The notes beneath the pieces are model-generated. The model was not told the origin of the DNA. It did not search any database and saw only the letters and a program-made list of their open reading frames with translations. DNA of 64,000 bases, taken from assembly GCA_013398015.1 (NCBI GenBank), contig VZRR01002305.1, forward strand, positions 112,119 through 176,118, given 5' to 3'. Shown piece after piece: positions 24,401 to 35,000 of this stretch (position 1 is its first letter; every line of letters begins with the position of its first letter). Made by a program: the position numbers and the translations under genes. This DNA comes from Oreocharis arfaki (taxonomy: Eukaryota; Chordata; Aves; Passeriformes; Paramythiidae).

Positions 24401-27400
24401 AAGGTGCTTAAAAAAACTGCTGCTCAAAACTAAACCCTGCTTTCTGATGCAAAAATAAAACTGTAAGCTCTTTTTTGCCCTTGAGCAATACCAAGAACGA
24501 GATTGGAACAACACTTGCTGCTTCTTTGTGTTTGATTAAGTAGGATTTATAATGCCTTTACTTTTGCCTTTTGGAAAGACTGTAACTGGTTTGTGCCCCT
24601 CTCAAGTTGTACAAAAAGGTGGAATAGAAGTTGAAGAGTAGAAGACATTGAAACAAATAAACCCCTTACTCTGACTTTAGCATAATTCAGCATTTCTCGA
24701 GTGGTTTCATACAGTGGCCACGGAGCATTCAGGCAGTAATTCACAACAAACTGGTTGTCCTGTTTGCACAAGGAAACAACTGAAATTAATTCCAAGATCC
24801 TTTATAATTTGGATTGCTTTAGTAGAGAAAGAGGGTAGAAATAAAAACAAACCTGAATTTTTTGCAGGTTTTCTTTGGCTTCATTCCCAAGATCCAGCAA
24901 GGCTTCCTGGCCATAACTCCCAACACAAGCTAAAGCCAGTTTCTCTAAAATAGTGTTTGCTTTTACTTTGTATACAAGCTGTTTAAAAAAAATAATACAA
25001 GCACAGTGAGTTGTTTTAAAAGGTAACATTCCACTACCTTGGTAATATTTGTAATATTTTCAATACTTTCTATTGGACTACAGGGCAAGAGCCTTACTCA
25101 TAATTTCAGTTATACTGGTTAATCTCAAATGTGTTTATCATGAATGAACAACTCACCTCAACATCTAATCCAAATTGAATAGCAAAACTCTCTGCTTCAG
25201 TGAATTTGTGTTTGTGCAGTAAACGACTTAGTCTAAGGATGAAATAAAATAAATTACTTCAATATAAGTCCAAACCAGATATTAAAAAAAAAAATCTAAT
25301 ACAATGGTGTTTCACAGAAACCAGTACCTGTTTTCTGGCAAGGCTTCAGTTAAACTTCTCAGCACAACTATAGAAACTGGGTCTGCAGAGGGCCTGAGGA
25401 TGAGAGGGAACTGTGTGAATTTTCCAACTCTTTGTGGAAGTAATCTGCCATTTTTATATAATAATGAGCTAGTTACAAACAAAACATTATCTTACATCTG
25501 GTGCTTTTCATGAATTCCTTCCAAGAAGTATATTGTGTCCTGTAGTGTGCAATAACAGAAACCATTAGGTGAAATGAAATAAATTCCAAATAAATCCAGA
25601 GCATTTTTCTATGCTAAGAGAACTCAAAACTTCCCTCAGTTTTCAGCTGTAACGGCAGCAGGAACAACTGGCAGTGCTATTAAATAGTGCAAAAGGCCTC
25701 AGATTAAATTTAAATCGTTCAGTTTGCTTCACAATAGGATATTTTTCTCGATCCTTTGGGGACATTACTTAATTTTTCTTTGTACAGTTCCTGCATAGTT
25801 TCTAGCAGAAATTGGTTCTAACCTAACAAGAATAACAGAGTACCCTCTTTAATATTTACAAATATTAAGACAACTATATTTCTTCAAAGAACAAAAAGAA
25901 AATCATCTAAACTTACTGTGCAAATCCCACTTTGAACAAGAGAAGAAACAAGAGACACTTGCAGAGAATAGAGCTGTTGCATAGTGGGCAATGCAAAAAC
26001 CATCAGGTTTCTCATCTATTAAAAAAAAAGGGAGAAAACAAACAAGTCAGAATTACTTTTTTCTCTTACACTGGTGAGAGAGTGATATTTGGAGAATCAT
26101 TTCTGAGTTCTCATGGAATCAGGGGGCAGTATTTGTAGGAATTTTTATGGAATGCAGATCTCCAGTTTGAGGAAGGTTAATGAAACTTCAGATGTTGCCT
26201 CTTCCTCTCTCTCTCAGCCTATTATGTATAATTTGACAGGTTTAATTTAATTCTAAAAACTGTATAATGTTCATCCTGGCATTTTATTTCTGTTAACTGT
26301 ACTGACTCTACCTGGGGGAAGATGGTGAAGGCAGCAGAGACATTACTCTAAAGACATCTGTGAAGAGGTGTAAGATAATAAATTTTGCTGCTCTTCCTTG
26401 CCTGCCTACCTTAAAAAACCAAACAAATAAATCCAAACAAACAAATCCATAAAAACCCCAAGCAGTGGGACAGCTTGCCCTGGTCACCACCACAAGAACC
26501 CCAACAGCCCTCACTTGCTACACCCTAATATACAGATGGTCACATTTCAGTTTGGACTTTTAAGCTCCTCAGAATTCTCTGCTGCCCCAAACATTTTGCC
26601 ACCTCCTTCCCTCTCCCCCTGTTTTCCTATGAGCAATTGCATAACAATTCAGGAACAGAACGCAGATAAGGAGATGATACCTGTTTGTCATCTGGCATTG
26701 TCATGACAATCAGTTTAACATTGGCAAGCCCTTGCCTAATGAATGAGAAAGACATAAAAGAAAGCAAAATTTGCTGTATGAATCATAGGTTAAAACAGTG
26801 AAATATTTTTGCTTCTGAGTTTTAGAAACTTTTACATTCCATGGAAACACATGCATTCAAAAACCCTTGTAGATTTTAATACACAGCTGCACAGTTTCTG
26901 GCACTTTCTCACTCTTTAGAACAGTAATTACACTTTTTCACACGTTCTGTTTAACCTTATCTTGCAATTCTCAGCAACAGCACCAGACAACTTTTCACTT
27001 CTCAGAACTGATGCCATAACACTTCACTTACCACGTGACTTCAGAAGAATCTGACTCAGTAGTTAGAAGAAATTCTTCAATATGTATTAAAGGCCAATCC
27101 CAAATTAGAGTGAGAGAATAAACATCCCACGTGCTTAAGATGTTCTAGATTAAAAAAAAAAAATCAGATATGATTTCATATTTTCTTTATAGAAGATATT
27201 TTTTGAGCAAAATATTACATTTCATGGCTTAAATAATGAATAGGAATAGAATTTTTAAAAACCCAACACAGGAAGATCAAGATGCTCTTGATATAAGTAA
27301 ATATAAGCACCTTTATTTTACAGAAACTTTACTTTAAATCTTAAAAAATATATCTGTAAGCTGTTTCAAGAACATTGTAAATTAAAGGTTAAACAAATCA

Positions 27401-30400
27401 TTACCCATACCTCTGTATCCAAAACAAACAGCTGATTATCAAGGACTTGAAGTTTTGCAGCACCTAAAAAATAGCAATATCCCATAAATTCCTTATTTTT
27501 CTTGAGATATGTATCTGAAGCAAAAACATATTTAAACACACGACCAAGCATTGGAAACCTTGTTGAACCTCATGGAACTTCCAAAGTTTAGCTTAAAGAG
27601 AATTGTGATTTATGTATCTAAGTTAAACTGCAATTTTGAAGCCCCCATTTTGGCTGTACCTTTACCAAAAATGTTCTGTTTGGTACATGTGCATTTATTA
27701 AAAGCAATTAAAGAACTGAAAATTAGTACATGCTGCAATTAAATATGAAACCTACACTCGTCTATAAAAAGATAAAACCTTCTTTACCTTGGATCAGCCT
27801 TGAATCAGCAAAACTTCGAGCAGACACCAGGGCATTGGTGGGGTCTACCTCCCATTTGGAGAGCACATAATCACCTTTACCCTGTGAGGAGAGGCAAAGT
27901 AAAATGAGGTTAGACAGAAGATACTTGACCATTGATATGTCTGCTTCTGCAACTGATCTTTAACTTGGAAAGCTGCAAAATTAAATTAAACTTTATTCTT
28001 CTATTGATGTTCAGAAAAATACATTGATTTCTTTACTTTTAATTTAACCTTTTTCCTTCCTCCTTTGAAGACTGGTCTTTGATACAGTAATTGTGGCAGT
28101 CAGCAGTTTTTGGCTCTTTGAAAAGCAGCATTTCAAAATATCCACTTTCCATTCTCATAGAACATAAAAGCTGAATGAAATTTCGCTGGGCCTACTGAGG
28201 AAAATCCCATTGAATTCAACAGGCTTCAAAAAATAAACTCAGAGAACTTGTTTCCAGTCCAAAACAACATTTCAAAGCATGCTTACATTTTAATTTTTTT
28301 ATTAGCTCCTGTACTTAATTAATGCTTAAAAGCTTAGTTGAATTAGACCTTGTTTTAGCAGGGCTTTGTTGAATGGGAACCTGATCGGAAGATTCTTGTC
28401 GGCTTTGGTTTTGTCTGTGAGCTCAAAGATGGTATCTATAAACAATCCAGTCTGTACAGACCAGGAACCAGTGATTTGCTAAGCTCAAATAAAATCAGGG
28501 TGAAAATATTTTCTCCTCATCCATCATAACAAAATGGTTTTGGAAATGACAATAGTTCTTTCATTACAAGAAAAACTACGGACGAGCTGCACAAGTGACA
28601 ACCTTTAAATTTACAGTGAAGGAAATGAAAGGCAAAAAAGTCTCAGCACAAAAAGCTGATGAGCTTCTTTTTCAACCAGCTGGAGACAAGTTTCGTTGCA
28701 GATCCAAAAACACCACCACTGATAACATAAAAAATTGTTATGATCATGTTCTTAGTGCTTACCCCGATTATCAAATGGATTTTGTTCACTGAGTTGCTGA
28801 TCACAAAATCCTGACAGCCGAGGCTGTGATGCTCTCCCGTGGCAATGAAAGTTGTCTTTATCTGTCCTTGTAACTTGTGGGGTGGGAGAGGAAGGGGATG
28901 TCAACAGATGGGGAAGAAAAAGAGTTGTTTATAGAACCAGTGAATAAAAACTCTGCTCATTTCTAAAGGAGCAGAAAAAGTAACAATCACAGCTATGAGG
29001 TGGAATAATGGACTGGTAGACAGTCAGTGGAATGTACAGAGCAAAGTTTACAAAGTCTGCACTTTTAACACTTTCACCAGTTTTGCAGGTGTTTCTTACT
29101 TGCTTTGCTGTAGTCATATCCATCTTCTCAATTGCTAAATATCAAAAAAAGAAAGGAAAATCAGTGTTAAACTTTTTCAAAATTTTTAAAAAGGCACTAA
29201 GCATCCTACAGGAAAGTTTTTCAATACAGGTCTCCCTGTTCCAATGAAATCCCAAGGGGTCTGTAGCTTATCCTACCTTCCTGTGTCTTAGCAAGTGGGA
29301 CACACATAATGCAGAAGCATCCATTGCTTGTGAGAATGAACATGTGATAAACACCTAAAAAAAATGAACACAAATACTTCAAACTTAAGTATTCAAGAGT
29401 GAGTGAAGAGAAGGCTTGCTTGTAAACAGGACAGTGAAATAACTGACACCAAAAAAATCTTCTGACCAATAGATCAGACTATTTTAAACAAAAATTTTAT
29501 CATCTCCAGCTAAGAGCAGAATAATATATTCTATTGTGACAGAACAGGGCTGGGAGCTTATAAAACAGAACTACTAAAATCTGGAGTCTGACAGAAGAAA
29601 ATGAGTTTTCTTTTTAAGAATTTTCATATGTTCAGCACAGTCTCAAAAGAAGGAGGTATTAAGTTCTGAATGTTTCTTTCCTATGGCATTTGTAAAACAA
29701 TTAATGAGATAAAGAATCCTAGACAGCTTTGGTTTCACTGTGCACATAAAATGAACTTTTCTTTATGCTTTCCTGTATTATTTATTTCGTAATCTCTTTC
29801 CCTGAGAGATATTAAAGGGGAACAAAATCACAAAAATTCAGACAAAAGGGGAGAAAAAAATCATCCAGTTCCTACCTGCATCCACATTATCTTTTACAAC
29901 AAAGAGATTTAAGTAAGTCTTTTCACTTGAAGATTGTTCAACCAAAATCTAAAATAGAAACAGCATGAAGACTATTATTCTGTATTTTATTTAAAAAAAA
30001 TTGGAATATTGATCATCAGTTCAAACTTTAAACTTTTTTTCATTCATGAAGGCCTGGTTTTTGTTTATGCATGCCATTCCTAAATATATTTTCCTTTTTC
30101 ATTACTCATGGGAACAGAAGTGCCCCTTTCACCTGTTTGGTTGGAACATGTAGTCAAAAGACAAGAACGTTTATACTTTGGTATTTGGAAGAAAGATTGA
30201 AAAAAACCTCGAGGAAGTCTGAGAACAAAATGTTTTCAGCACAATTAAATAGAAAAGTTACTGTACCTTTGTTAGCAAGGTTTGTTTTGATGGAATGTGG
30301 ATGAGATGTAAACTGCCACTTCTCTCACCAACCACAAGAAATTGTTTTTCTTGACACATACCCACTACATCCACGTTAGTATCTGAAAAGTTCCATGGCA

Positions 30401-31119
30401 AAATGTCAAATATTAAGATTTGGATTTTATGAATAAACATTCACACAAGAATTGGACAATACAGCAACCCAGATTTCTTCAAAAAAAATTATTTTGACTA
30501 ACTGAAGTACGGGAAGGGGCCTACAGGGAGTGGTTTTGGTATCCATTATTCCCACTTCAGTGAAAAATTAGGAAGGATTCTAATTACATTGTACTGAAAT
30601 AGTTCATTGTGCTCAGAAGCCAAAATCACTTTTTATTACCTAGGTACTCGTTATAACACTTCCTTTTACAGGCTAGTCAGACACTTGCTATGTTTTCCTG
30701 TACAAACCTACGTATTTTAAAAGCCAGTTTTCACTTGCAAAGTGGAATTCCAGAGGAATGAACCCACCAAACTGAATGTGCATCAGAAGAGACAGCCCAG
30801 TGCTGTCCAGAAGTGCCACAGATCTGTCCACAACAACAATGCTGCCATCCCTGGAGCTGCGTGCATGGAGCTGAGGGTTCACAGAGACCTGCGAAGGGAA
30901 AGGCTGTTACACACAGGAACACTTCAGAAACCACGGCAAAGAAGCCCAGGTAATTGTTAAGAAGGATAAAAGCACGGCTTTGATGGGTTGTACCTTTTCC
31001 GAAGATGTGATTTGCAGCCGTGTATCCACCTGGTACAAGGCGGTGCCACAGTCGTGTCCCAAACCCACAAGGAGCTGCCCGGTGTCGTCGTTGTGCAGGA
31101 GCTCAATATCGTTCCACAT
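483..31119 (-). CDS. KNTC1: KNTC1 (kinetochore-associated protein 1, ROD), complete CDS in 63 coding exons
   Basis: ROD forms the RZZ complex with ZW10 and Zwilch. RZZ builds the fibrous corona of unattached kinetochores and recruits Spindly/dynein and MAD1-MAD2 for the spindle checkpoint. The start ATG is at 31119 (MWNDIELLHNDDTG, A at -3), six bases into an exon with a clear acceptor at 31126. The protein closely follows vertebrate ROD throughout, for example VVGERSGSLHLIH, VVPWGAAVEQLVKQHLEM and EIAEINNLDMNKIYDKLL. I traced 63 coding exons by hand; every junction keeps phase with GT-AG sites, and the lengths sum to 6,744 nt (2,247 aa plus stop), slightly longer than human (2,209 aa). As far as I recall, human has 64 exons with the first non-coding, so the structure looks conserved. 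A non-coding first exon should lie in the GC-rich interval upstream, partly hidden by the assembly gap. Exon lists are in the three block entries. Confidence 0.97.
1060..1104. repeat. Short tandem duplication, 23-bp unit, two near-perfect copies
   Basis: The unit TCAATATATTCTAGAGTTTA plus AAA occurs at 1060-1082 and again at 1083-1104. It lies about 170 bases inside the last-but-one KNTC1 intron-exon neighbourhood (between exons 61 and 62). It has no coding effect and looks like a recent slip duplication. Confidence 0.85.
3800..3862 (+). mobile_element. CR1 LINE 3' end fragment
   Basis: The sequence ATAATCTTTAAGGTCCCTCC followed by CAACCCAAAGCTATTCTAT matches the terminal part of avian CR1 elements (general form GATCTTTAAGGTCCCTTCCAACCCAAACCATTCTATGA). 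It lies in a KNTC1 intron between exons 58 and 59, antisense to the gene. Confidence 0.8.
9183..9285 (+). mobile_element. CR1 LINE 3' end fragment
   Basis: GGATGGGGCTTGGAGCAACT, then TGGTCTAGTGGAAGGTGTCC, then a terminal TCTATGATTCTAT follow the CR1 3' consensus closely. The middle (CTGCCCATGGCAGGGGG) is deleted. It lies in the KNTC1 intron between exons 47 and 48. Confidence 0.9.
11084..11195. repeat. A/C-rich low-complexity tract
   Basis: About 110 bases made almost wholly of A and C, with C3-C5 runs separated by A runs. It sits in the KNTC1 intron between exons 43 and 44. Because KNTC1 is on the minus strand, the pre-mRNA carries the G/U-rich complement, including a four-run G-quadruplex pattern at 11122-11145. 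Confidence 0.85.
13740..13955 (+). mobile_element. CR1 LINE fragment, about 215 bp
   Basis: The recognisable CR1 3' region includes GGCTGTTCAGGGAGGTGGTT, GAGACACCATCACTGAAGGT, GATGTGGTGCTCAGGACGTG, GTTTAGTGGTAGACTTGGCA and a GGTTGGACTCCATAATCTC segment ending near GGTCTTTTCCAA. It lies in the KNTC1 intron between exons 39 and 40. The left edge is approximate. Confidence 0.9.
15225..15305 (+). mobile_element. CR1 LINE 3' end abutting a KNTC1 exon
   Basis: ATGTCCCTGCCCATGGCAGG, GGGTTGGAATCAGGTGATTT and AAAGTCCCTTCCAACCCAAC are CR1 3' consensus. The copy ends within a few bases of KNTC1 exon 37 (15309-15365), so the exon's splice donor lies at or inside the element's terminus. Confidence 0.88.
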
Positions 31120-31125
31120 CTTTGC
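25157..31125 (-). other. KNTC1: KNTC1 coding exons 1-15: N-terminal beta-propeller region
   Basis: Exons in transcript order: 30994-31125, 30768-30888, 30267-30382, 29876-29948, 29277-29354, 29100-29134, 28763-28873, 27788-27881, 27411-27463, 27032-27144, 26681-26735, 25917-26015, 25496-25539, 25328-25393, 25157-25232. They encode about residues 1-420. Known ROD structure puts a seven-bladed beta-propeller that contacts Zwilch here. The sequence shows the expected beta-rich pattern with W-D pairs such as STWDVYSL and LIWDWPLIH. The last of these exons (RLLHKHKFTEAESFAIQFG) begins the alpha-helical solenoid. The smallest exon is 35 nt. Introns in this block hold no other gene I can support. 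Confidence 0.93.
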
Positions 31126-31378
31126 CTGAGACAAACATTTCAGGAACATCTCGTAGAGCAGACAGCTCTAAAAAGTTCTATTGCCACAAACAAGTTATTG
31201 GCTGTGTTACTGTATGGAGACACTGTGCAAGGATGAAGGGCTGTACAGGAAGCCTCGTAAGGATAAACAGTGTGTTCAGAACCCAGTGAGCAGTGTGGAC
31301 CCCGGCCTGGCTGAAAGCAGCTTGGGGGTAACAGATCTCGCCAACTAAATTCACTGCCAGCGTCCTCCCCACCATGCT

Positions 31379-31650
31379 GTGAACATCCCCTGCCCTCAGG
31401 GACCCTCATCCCCTCTACTGGTGACAAACCCCTGCTCACAGGGACCCCCGTCCCTCACTGCGGCCGGTGACATCCCTATTTCCAGAGGACCCCCTGCCCA
31501 CATGGTCTCCCCGACCCCTCGCCAGCGACACTCCCATGCCCACAGGGACCCTGATCCCCTCACGGGTGACACTCCCGTGCCCACAGGGACCCCCCGATCC
31601 CCTCACCGGTGACACTCCAGTGCCCACAGGGACCCTGATCCCCTCACGGG
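31379..31650. repeat. GC-rich minisatellite, degenerate unit of about 41 bp, truncated by assembly gap
   Basis: About six units of the pattern GTGACACTCCCGTGCCCACA then GGGACCCTGATCCCCTCACGG can be followed. The last three units are nearly identical and the outer ones are diverged or lengthened. The array reaches the first N at 31651, so its true length is unknown. It is in the first intron or promoter of KNTC1. Confidence 0.9.
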
Positions 31651-31771
31651 NNNNNNNNNNNNNNNNNNNNNNNNNNNNNNNNNNNNNNNNNNNNNNNNNN
31701 NNNNNNNNNNNNNNNNNNNNNNNNNNNNNNNNNNNNNNNNNNNNNNNNNNNNNNNNNNNNNNNNNNNNNNN
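31651..31771. other. Assembly gap (121 N)
   Basis: A run of N directly follows the tandem repeat. The gap probably reflects collapse or failure of the GC-rich array, and sequence of the KNTC1/RSRC2 promoter is missing. Any frame reading across it is meaningless. Confidence 0.99.
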
Positions 31772-31797
31772 CCCCCTCAGCCGCTCCTGCGTTTCAA

Positions 31798-31807
31798 TTT
31801 GGCGGGA
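31798..31807 (+). promoter_or_regulatory. E2F-like site TTTGGCGGGA
   Basis: The site fits the E2F consensus TTTSGCGS and lies in the shared promoter, 27 bases right of the gap. KNTC1 is a mitotic gene with cell-cycle expression, so an E2F site is sensible. The match is by eye only. Confidence 0.55.
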
Positions 31808-32041
31808 GCCGGCACAGGCTCTACGGGTCGCGGCGGTGGCCAAGCCTCCTCGAACGGGAACGCGCCTCCCCGGCCCACAACGCACCGCGCTCCCCCGCGC
31901 TCCCCCCGCAGCGCCACATCCGGGCACCTGCAGAGAGGGCGGGCGGGGCCGCGCGCGATCGCTGTGGCCGCGCAGCCGAGGGAGGTCGAGCCCTGCGAGG
32001 ACGTTGCTGAGGGGCGGCGGCGGCGGCCCGGGCGCTCGGTC

Positions 32042-35000
32042 ATGGCGGTGAGCGGCGGTCGCTGCCGGGTTTTTGGAGCGGGGGTGGTGGGGAAGGGGCT
32101 GAGGGGGGGTAGAGCCGGGGAGGGCCGGCTCGGGAGCCGTGTGCGCGGAGACACAAAATGGCGCCCGCCGCGCCTTGGGCTGCGGCGCCATGATGGGCTC
32201 GGGGAGGGGCGGCCGCGCTGCGCCCACCGCTTTAATCCGTGTCTCCAGAAGTTTCTGTTTCGTTCTTCGGAGCTTGGAGAGAGGCGAAGACTGCCTGGGA
32301 CTGAGCCCTGGTGGCTCCATGGCCTGGGGAAGAAGTGCTGTGGCGATACTGGCTTTTATCATGGGGACTGTGGGGCGAAGCTTTCCTGTGAGGGGAGCGA
32401 CTTGGTGTCTCTCCCATGTTAAATTTTCCTTTCTCTACTTTTCTTCGCCTTTTTTCTCAGTGTTTGGTCACAGGCTTTTTTGCATTCAATTAATTCGCTC
32501 CCATCCTGCTTTTTATGGTTAATATGGATGGGAAACGCCTGTGCTGTAGTTACCACGGCCCTTAGTGTTCAAGCATGGTCTGAGCGTAGGTTTATTTTCT
32601 CTGAAAAAATCTGTGATCTGGTGACGTATGAAGGTATTTCATCCTTAACTGGATTGAAAAATCAGTAAGAGTTATGAGAGAGTTATCCTGATGTGGTTAA
32701 TTTTTTCAAAAGTTATTAAATAGTTTGGAGTGCAAAAAAACCGCAAAAGAACAACAAACAAAGCGAAACAAAGCTGGAAAGTAATAAAACTTTTCGAAGT
32801 TGGCTTTAACCATTTTGCGTTGTCTAATCTGGTAGTTAAAGTTCTTGTCTCGAAAGTTTGACTAGTGGTGAAACAGAACAGGGGTACTGTTAACTTCTGG
32901 AGAAAATTAGTTCTTTTTAATTTTTTCTTGGTTATATAACTTACCTTGTTAAGAGTGAGATACATCTTTCTGTAAGAGGGCTTTAATTACGTTCATGCGG
33001 TTTTGCACTTAGATTAAAGGTACTACTATATTTCGAGGTTTCCTCTAAAGTGTGGGTGAGGGGCTTATTCAGGGTAACACTGAGCCTGTGGCCGGTCTGA
33101 GAACGGAGAAGAATCTCCCTGAACGCTGTCAGATTTTTTATTGCTGGGGGGGTTTTTTTTTGTAGCACAGAGATTTCCCTCGGGTGCAGAGCACAAGGGC
33201 ACTAATGAGCAGCACTGTGTAAATAATGAGATTGGTAGCCTTGGAAAATGTGGCAGTGGGCTCAGTTTCGCTTGGATAATGAGTTTTAAATCCCAGCTAA
33301 TTTACACTCTCAGCTGGTATTCTCCTTCTTCTCAAGTAACTTCAGAATGTAAACAGCGGTAGCTGAAATACAAATCCAAATATTTACCTGTAGCATGCCA
33401 TGAAGAAAGTCTGCCGTTAGTATGCAGTATATTAATGACAATCTGTAGTATCTGTTGTGTAAGAAAAAGTAGCTGCTTTGTTTTCAAAGTAATGGGGATA
33501 AGTGAACATTTGAGAGGTTTTCGCATGTCTTGTTCAGTTTGCAAACCGTTGTATCGGTTGCAGCTGGTGGACAACTGCAAGTTTGAGTCCTCTGCTACAC
33601 TAAATTGTCTTCCTGAATAGTAATTCTGGGCCAAACGATGTCCTTAGCGACATCTTCTGCAGCCCCACGCTGTTCAGAAGGTTCGATTATGGCTGGCGCT
33701 TTGGATATCAGAACAAAACCAGTGAACCTGTAAAATCATTAATGAGAGCACATTCACCTTCTCAGTGTGTACTTTTTCCACTCTGTTCCTTTCAATGCAT
33801 TGTACACCAGTTGTACTCATTTACCTCTCACAGATTGAGTCACAGAGTATCTTGGTTTCACAAGATCAGTTTTTGGATTTAGTCCTCCTAGATCAAGGTT
33901 TAGAAGGAGTGAAGGGAACATCTTGGTTTTCGTTATCTGAGAAAAATGGGATATTGTTGGAACAGGTGTAAGCGACCTGTGTGTGCTCTCACACAAATAA
34001 ATATTTTTGCACAGAGATACTGTTGAGGTGTTTCCTCATTCCAGAGTTAGCTGTCTAACCCTGAAACAGTGCACCTTACTGCATTTCTCTTCGAAGTTCA
34101 CTCCATGCTTCAGAACGCTCTGGGGATTTTGTGCTGTGCCTCAGTAATGCCCAAACTGGTGAGGTCGTTCGTCTCTTTTGGGACAGTATTGACCTTAAGT
34201 AATCCTGGTCATGGAAATGCTAGAAAGTGATTGAGCATTTAGAGAAAACTACATCAGAGTTTAGTGTTACTGATACTCAGAAGTACATGGAAAAAGTAAA
34301 GTACAGTTTAACGTAGTGAGAAAGCAAAATGTTAATTCTGTATCAGTTCTCTTTATTAAAATCGTGAAAAATCAAATTGCGTGCAGTTACACAGTTCACT
34401 GCAAGTCTATAAAGCTATTGCCTGAGCATGGGATGAACACAGCATTGTCTTTACCGGAAAAAAATTGGGTGTATCTTCAGAGGAAGCATGAGGTAAATTA
34501 TTTTTTCCTTGGTTTTCAGTCCTAAGCTTCTGCTTTTTAAACATTCTGTCTTCATGTGTAGGGTAGTGATACAGAACGAGATGGAGTAGTCCCAGAAAAA
34601 TCCTCTCCAGAAAGAGAGAAGAAAAAGGAACAGTCAGATGCCTCCAGTTCTCCCAGAACATCAAAGCATCATTATTCAAGATCACGCTCACGGTCGAGGG
34701 AAAGAAGACGGAAATCAGGTATGGTCTCGATGGAAGCAAATTGCTTGTACAGCTGAATTCTCTTTGAAGCAATTTTGGGAAAAACAGGCAGACTTGGCTC
34801 TAGTAACTTTTTAGAATTGGGAAAGAATGGATCAACTAACTTTGGGGGTGTATTCTAAATACTGAAACTGCTGAGGGAAAAGGTCTTATCAGTGCTGAGG
34901 GGATCGGGGAGGGGGGACATGGTCAGACCACACCGAACAGGAAACTGTCCTATTTTGTCTCATTTTGATTAGATAAGCGTAGACTGGGATACTTCTGCAT

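Larger units (their letters stand above)
13188..24978 (-). other. KNTC1: KNTC1 coding exons 16-40: alpha-solenoid (ARM-like) middle
   Basis: Exons: 24853-24978, 24670-24759, 24045-24110, 23616-23677, 23108-23219, 22260-22403, 21978-22034, 21794-21895, 21443-21559, 20820-20963, 20454-20552, 19921-20024, 19694-19799, 19195-19329, 18652-18771, 18271-18406, 18126-18193, 17457-17749, 17081-17253, 16798-16895, 15834-15975, 15309-15365, 14587-14750, 14012-14119, 13188-13316. The translation is helical repeat protein typical of ROD, for example AQYLWLRHQ, WLEQAARNLELTDK and LALGYCIILPKEEMF. The 293-nt exon at 17457-17749 carries a low-similarity, serine/lysine-rich linker and is the longest. The acceptor of 18271-18406 is ambiguous (see findings). 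CR1 fragments sit in introns at about 13740-13955 and 15225-15305. Confidence 0.93.
31300..32160. promoter_or_regulatory. Shared head-to-head promoter interval of KNTC1 and RSRC2
   Basis: KNTC1 translation starts leftward at 31119 and RSRC2 rightward at 32042, so fewer than 1,000 bases separate the two ATGs. The part right of the gap (31772-32160) is strongly CpG-rich and has GGGCGGGCGGGGCC-type Sp1 boxes near 31938 and an ETS-like ACATCCGGG near 31916. I infer divergent transcription; no TATA box is evident. The untranslated KNTC1 first exon should lie here but cannot be placed, because the gap removes part of the region. Confidence 0.7.

Noticed and set aside
28595..28792. Plus-strand frame with protein-like composition, considered as a retrocopied gene
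   Set aside because: No ATG, no family recognised, and its 3' part is the antisense of KNTC1 exon 7 (28763-28873).
31436..32362. Long minus-strand open frame across the promoter
   Set aside because: It passes through the 121-N gap and a GC-rich tandem repeat, so the frame is an artefact.
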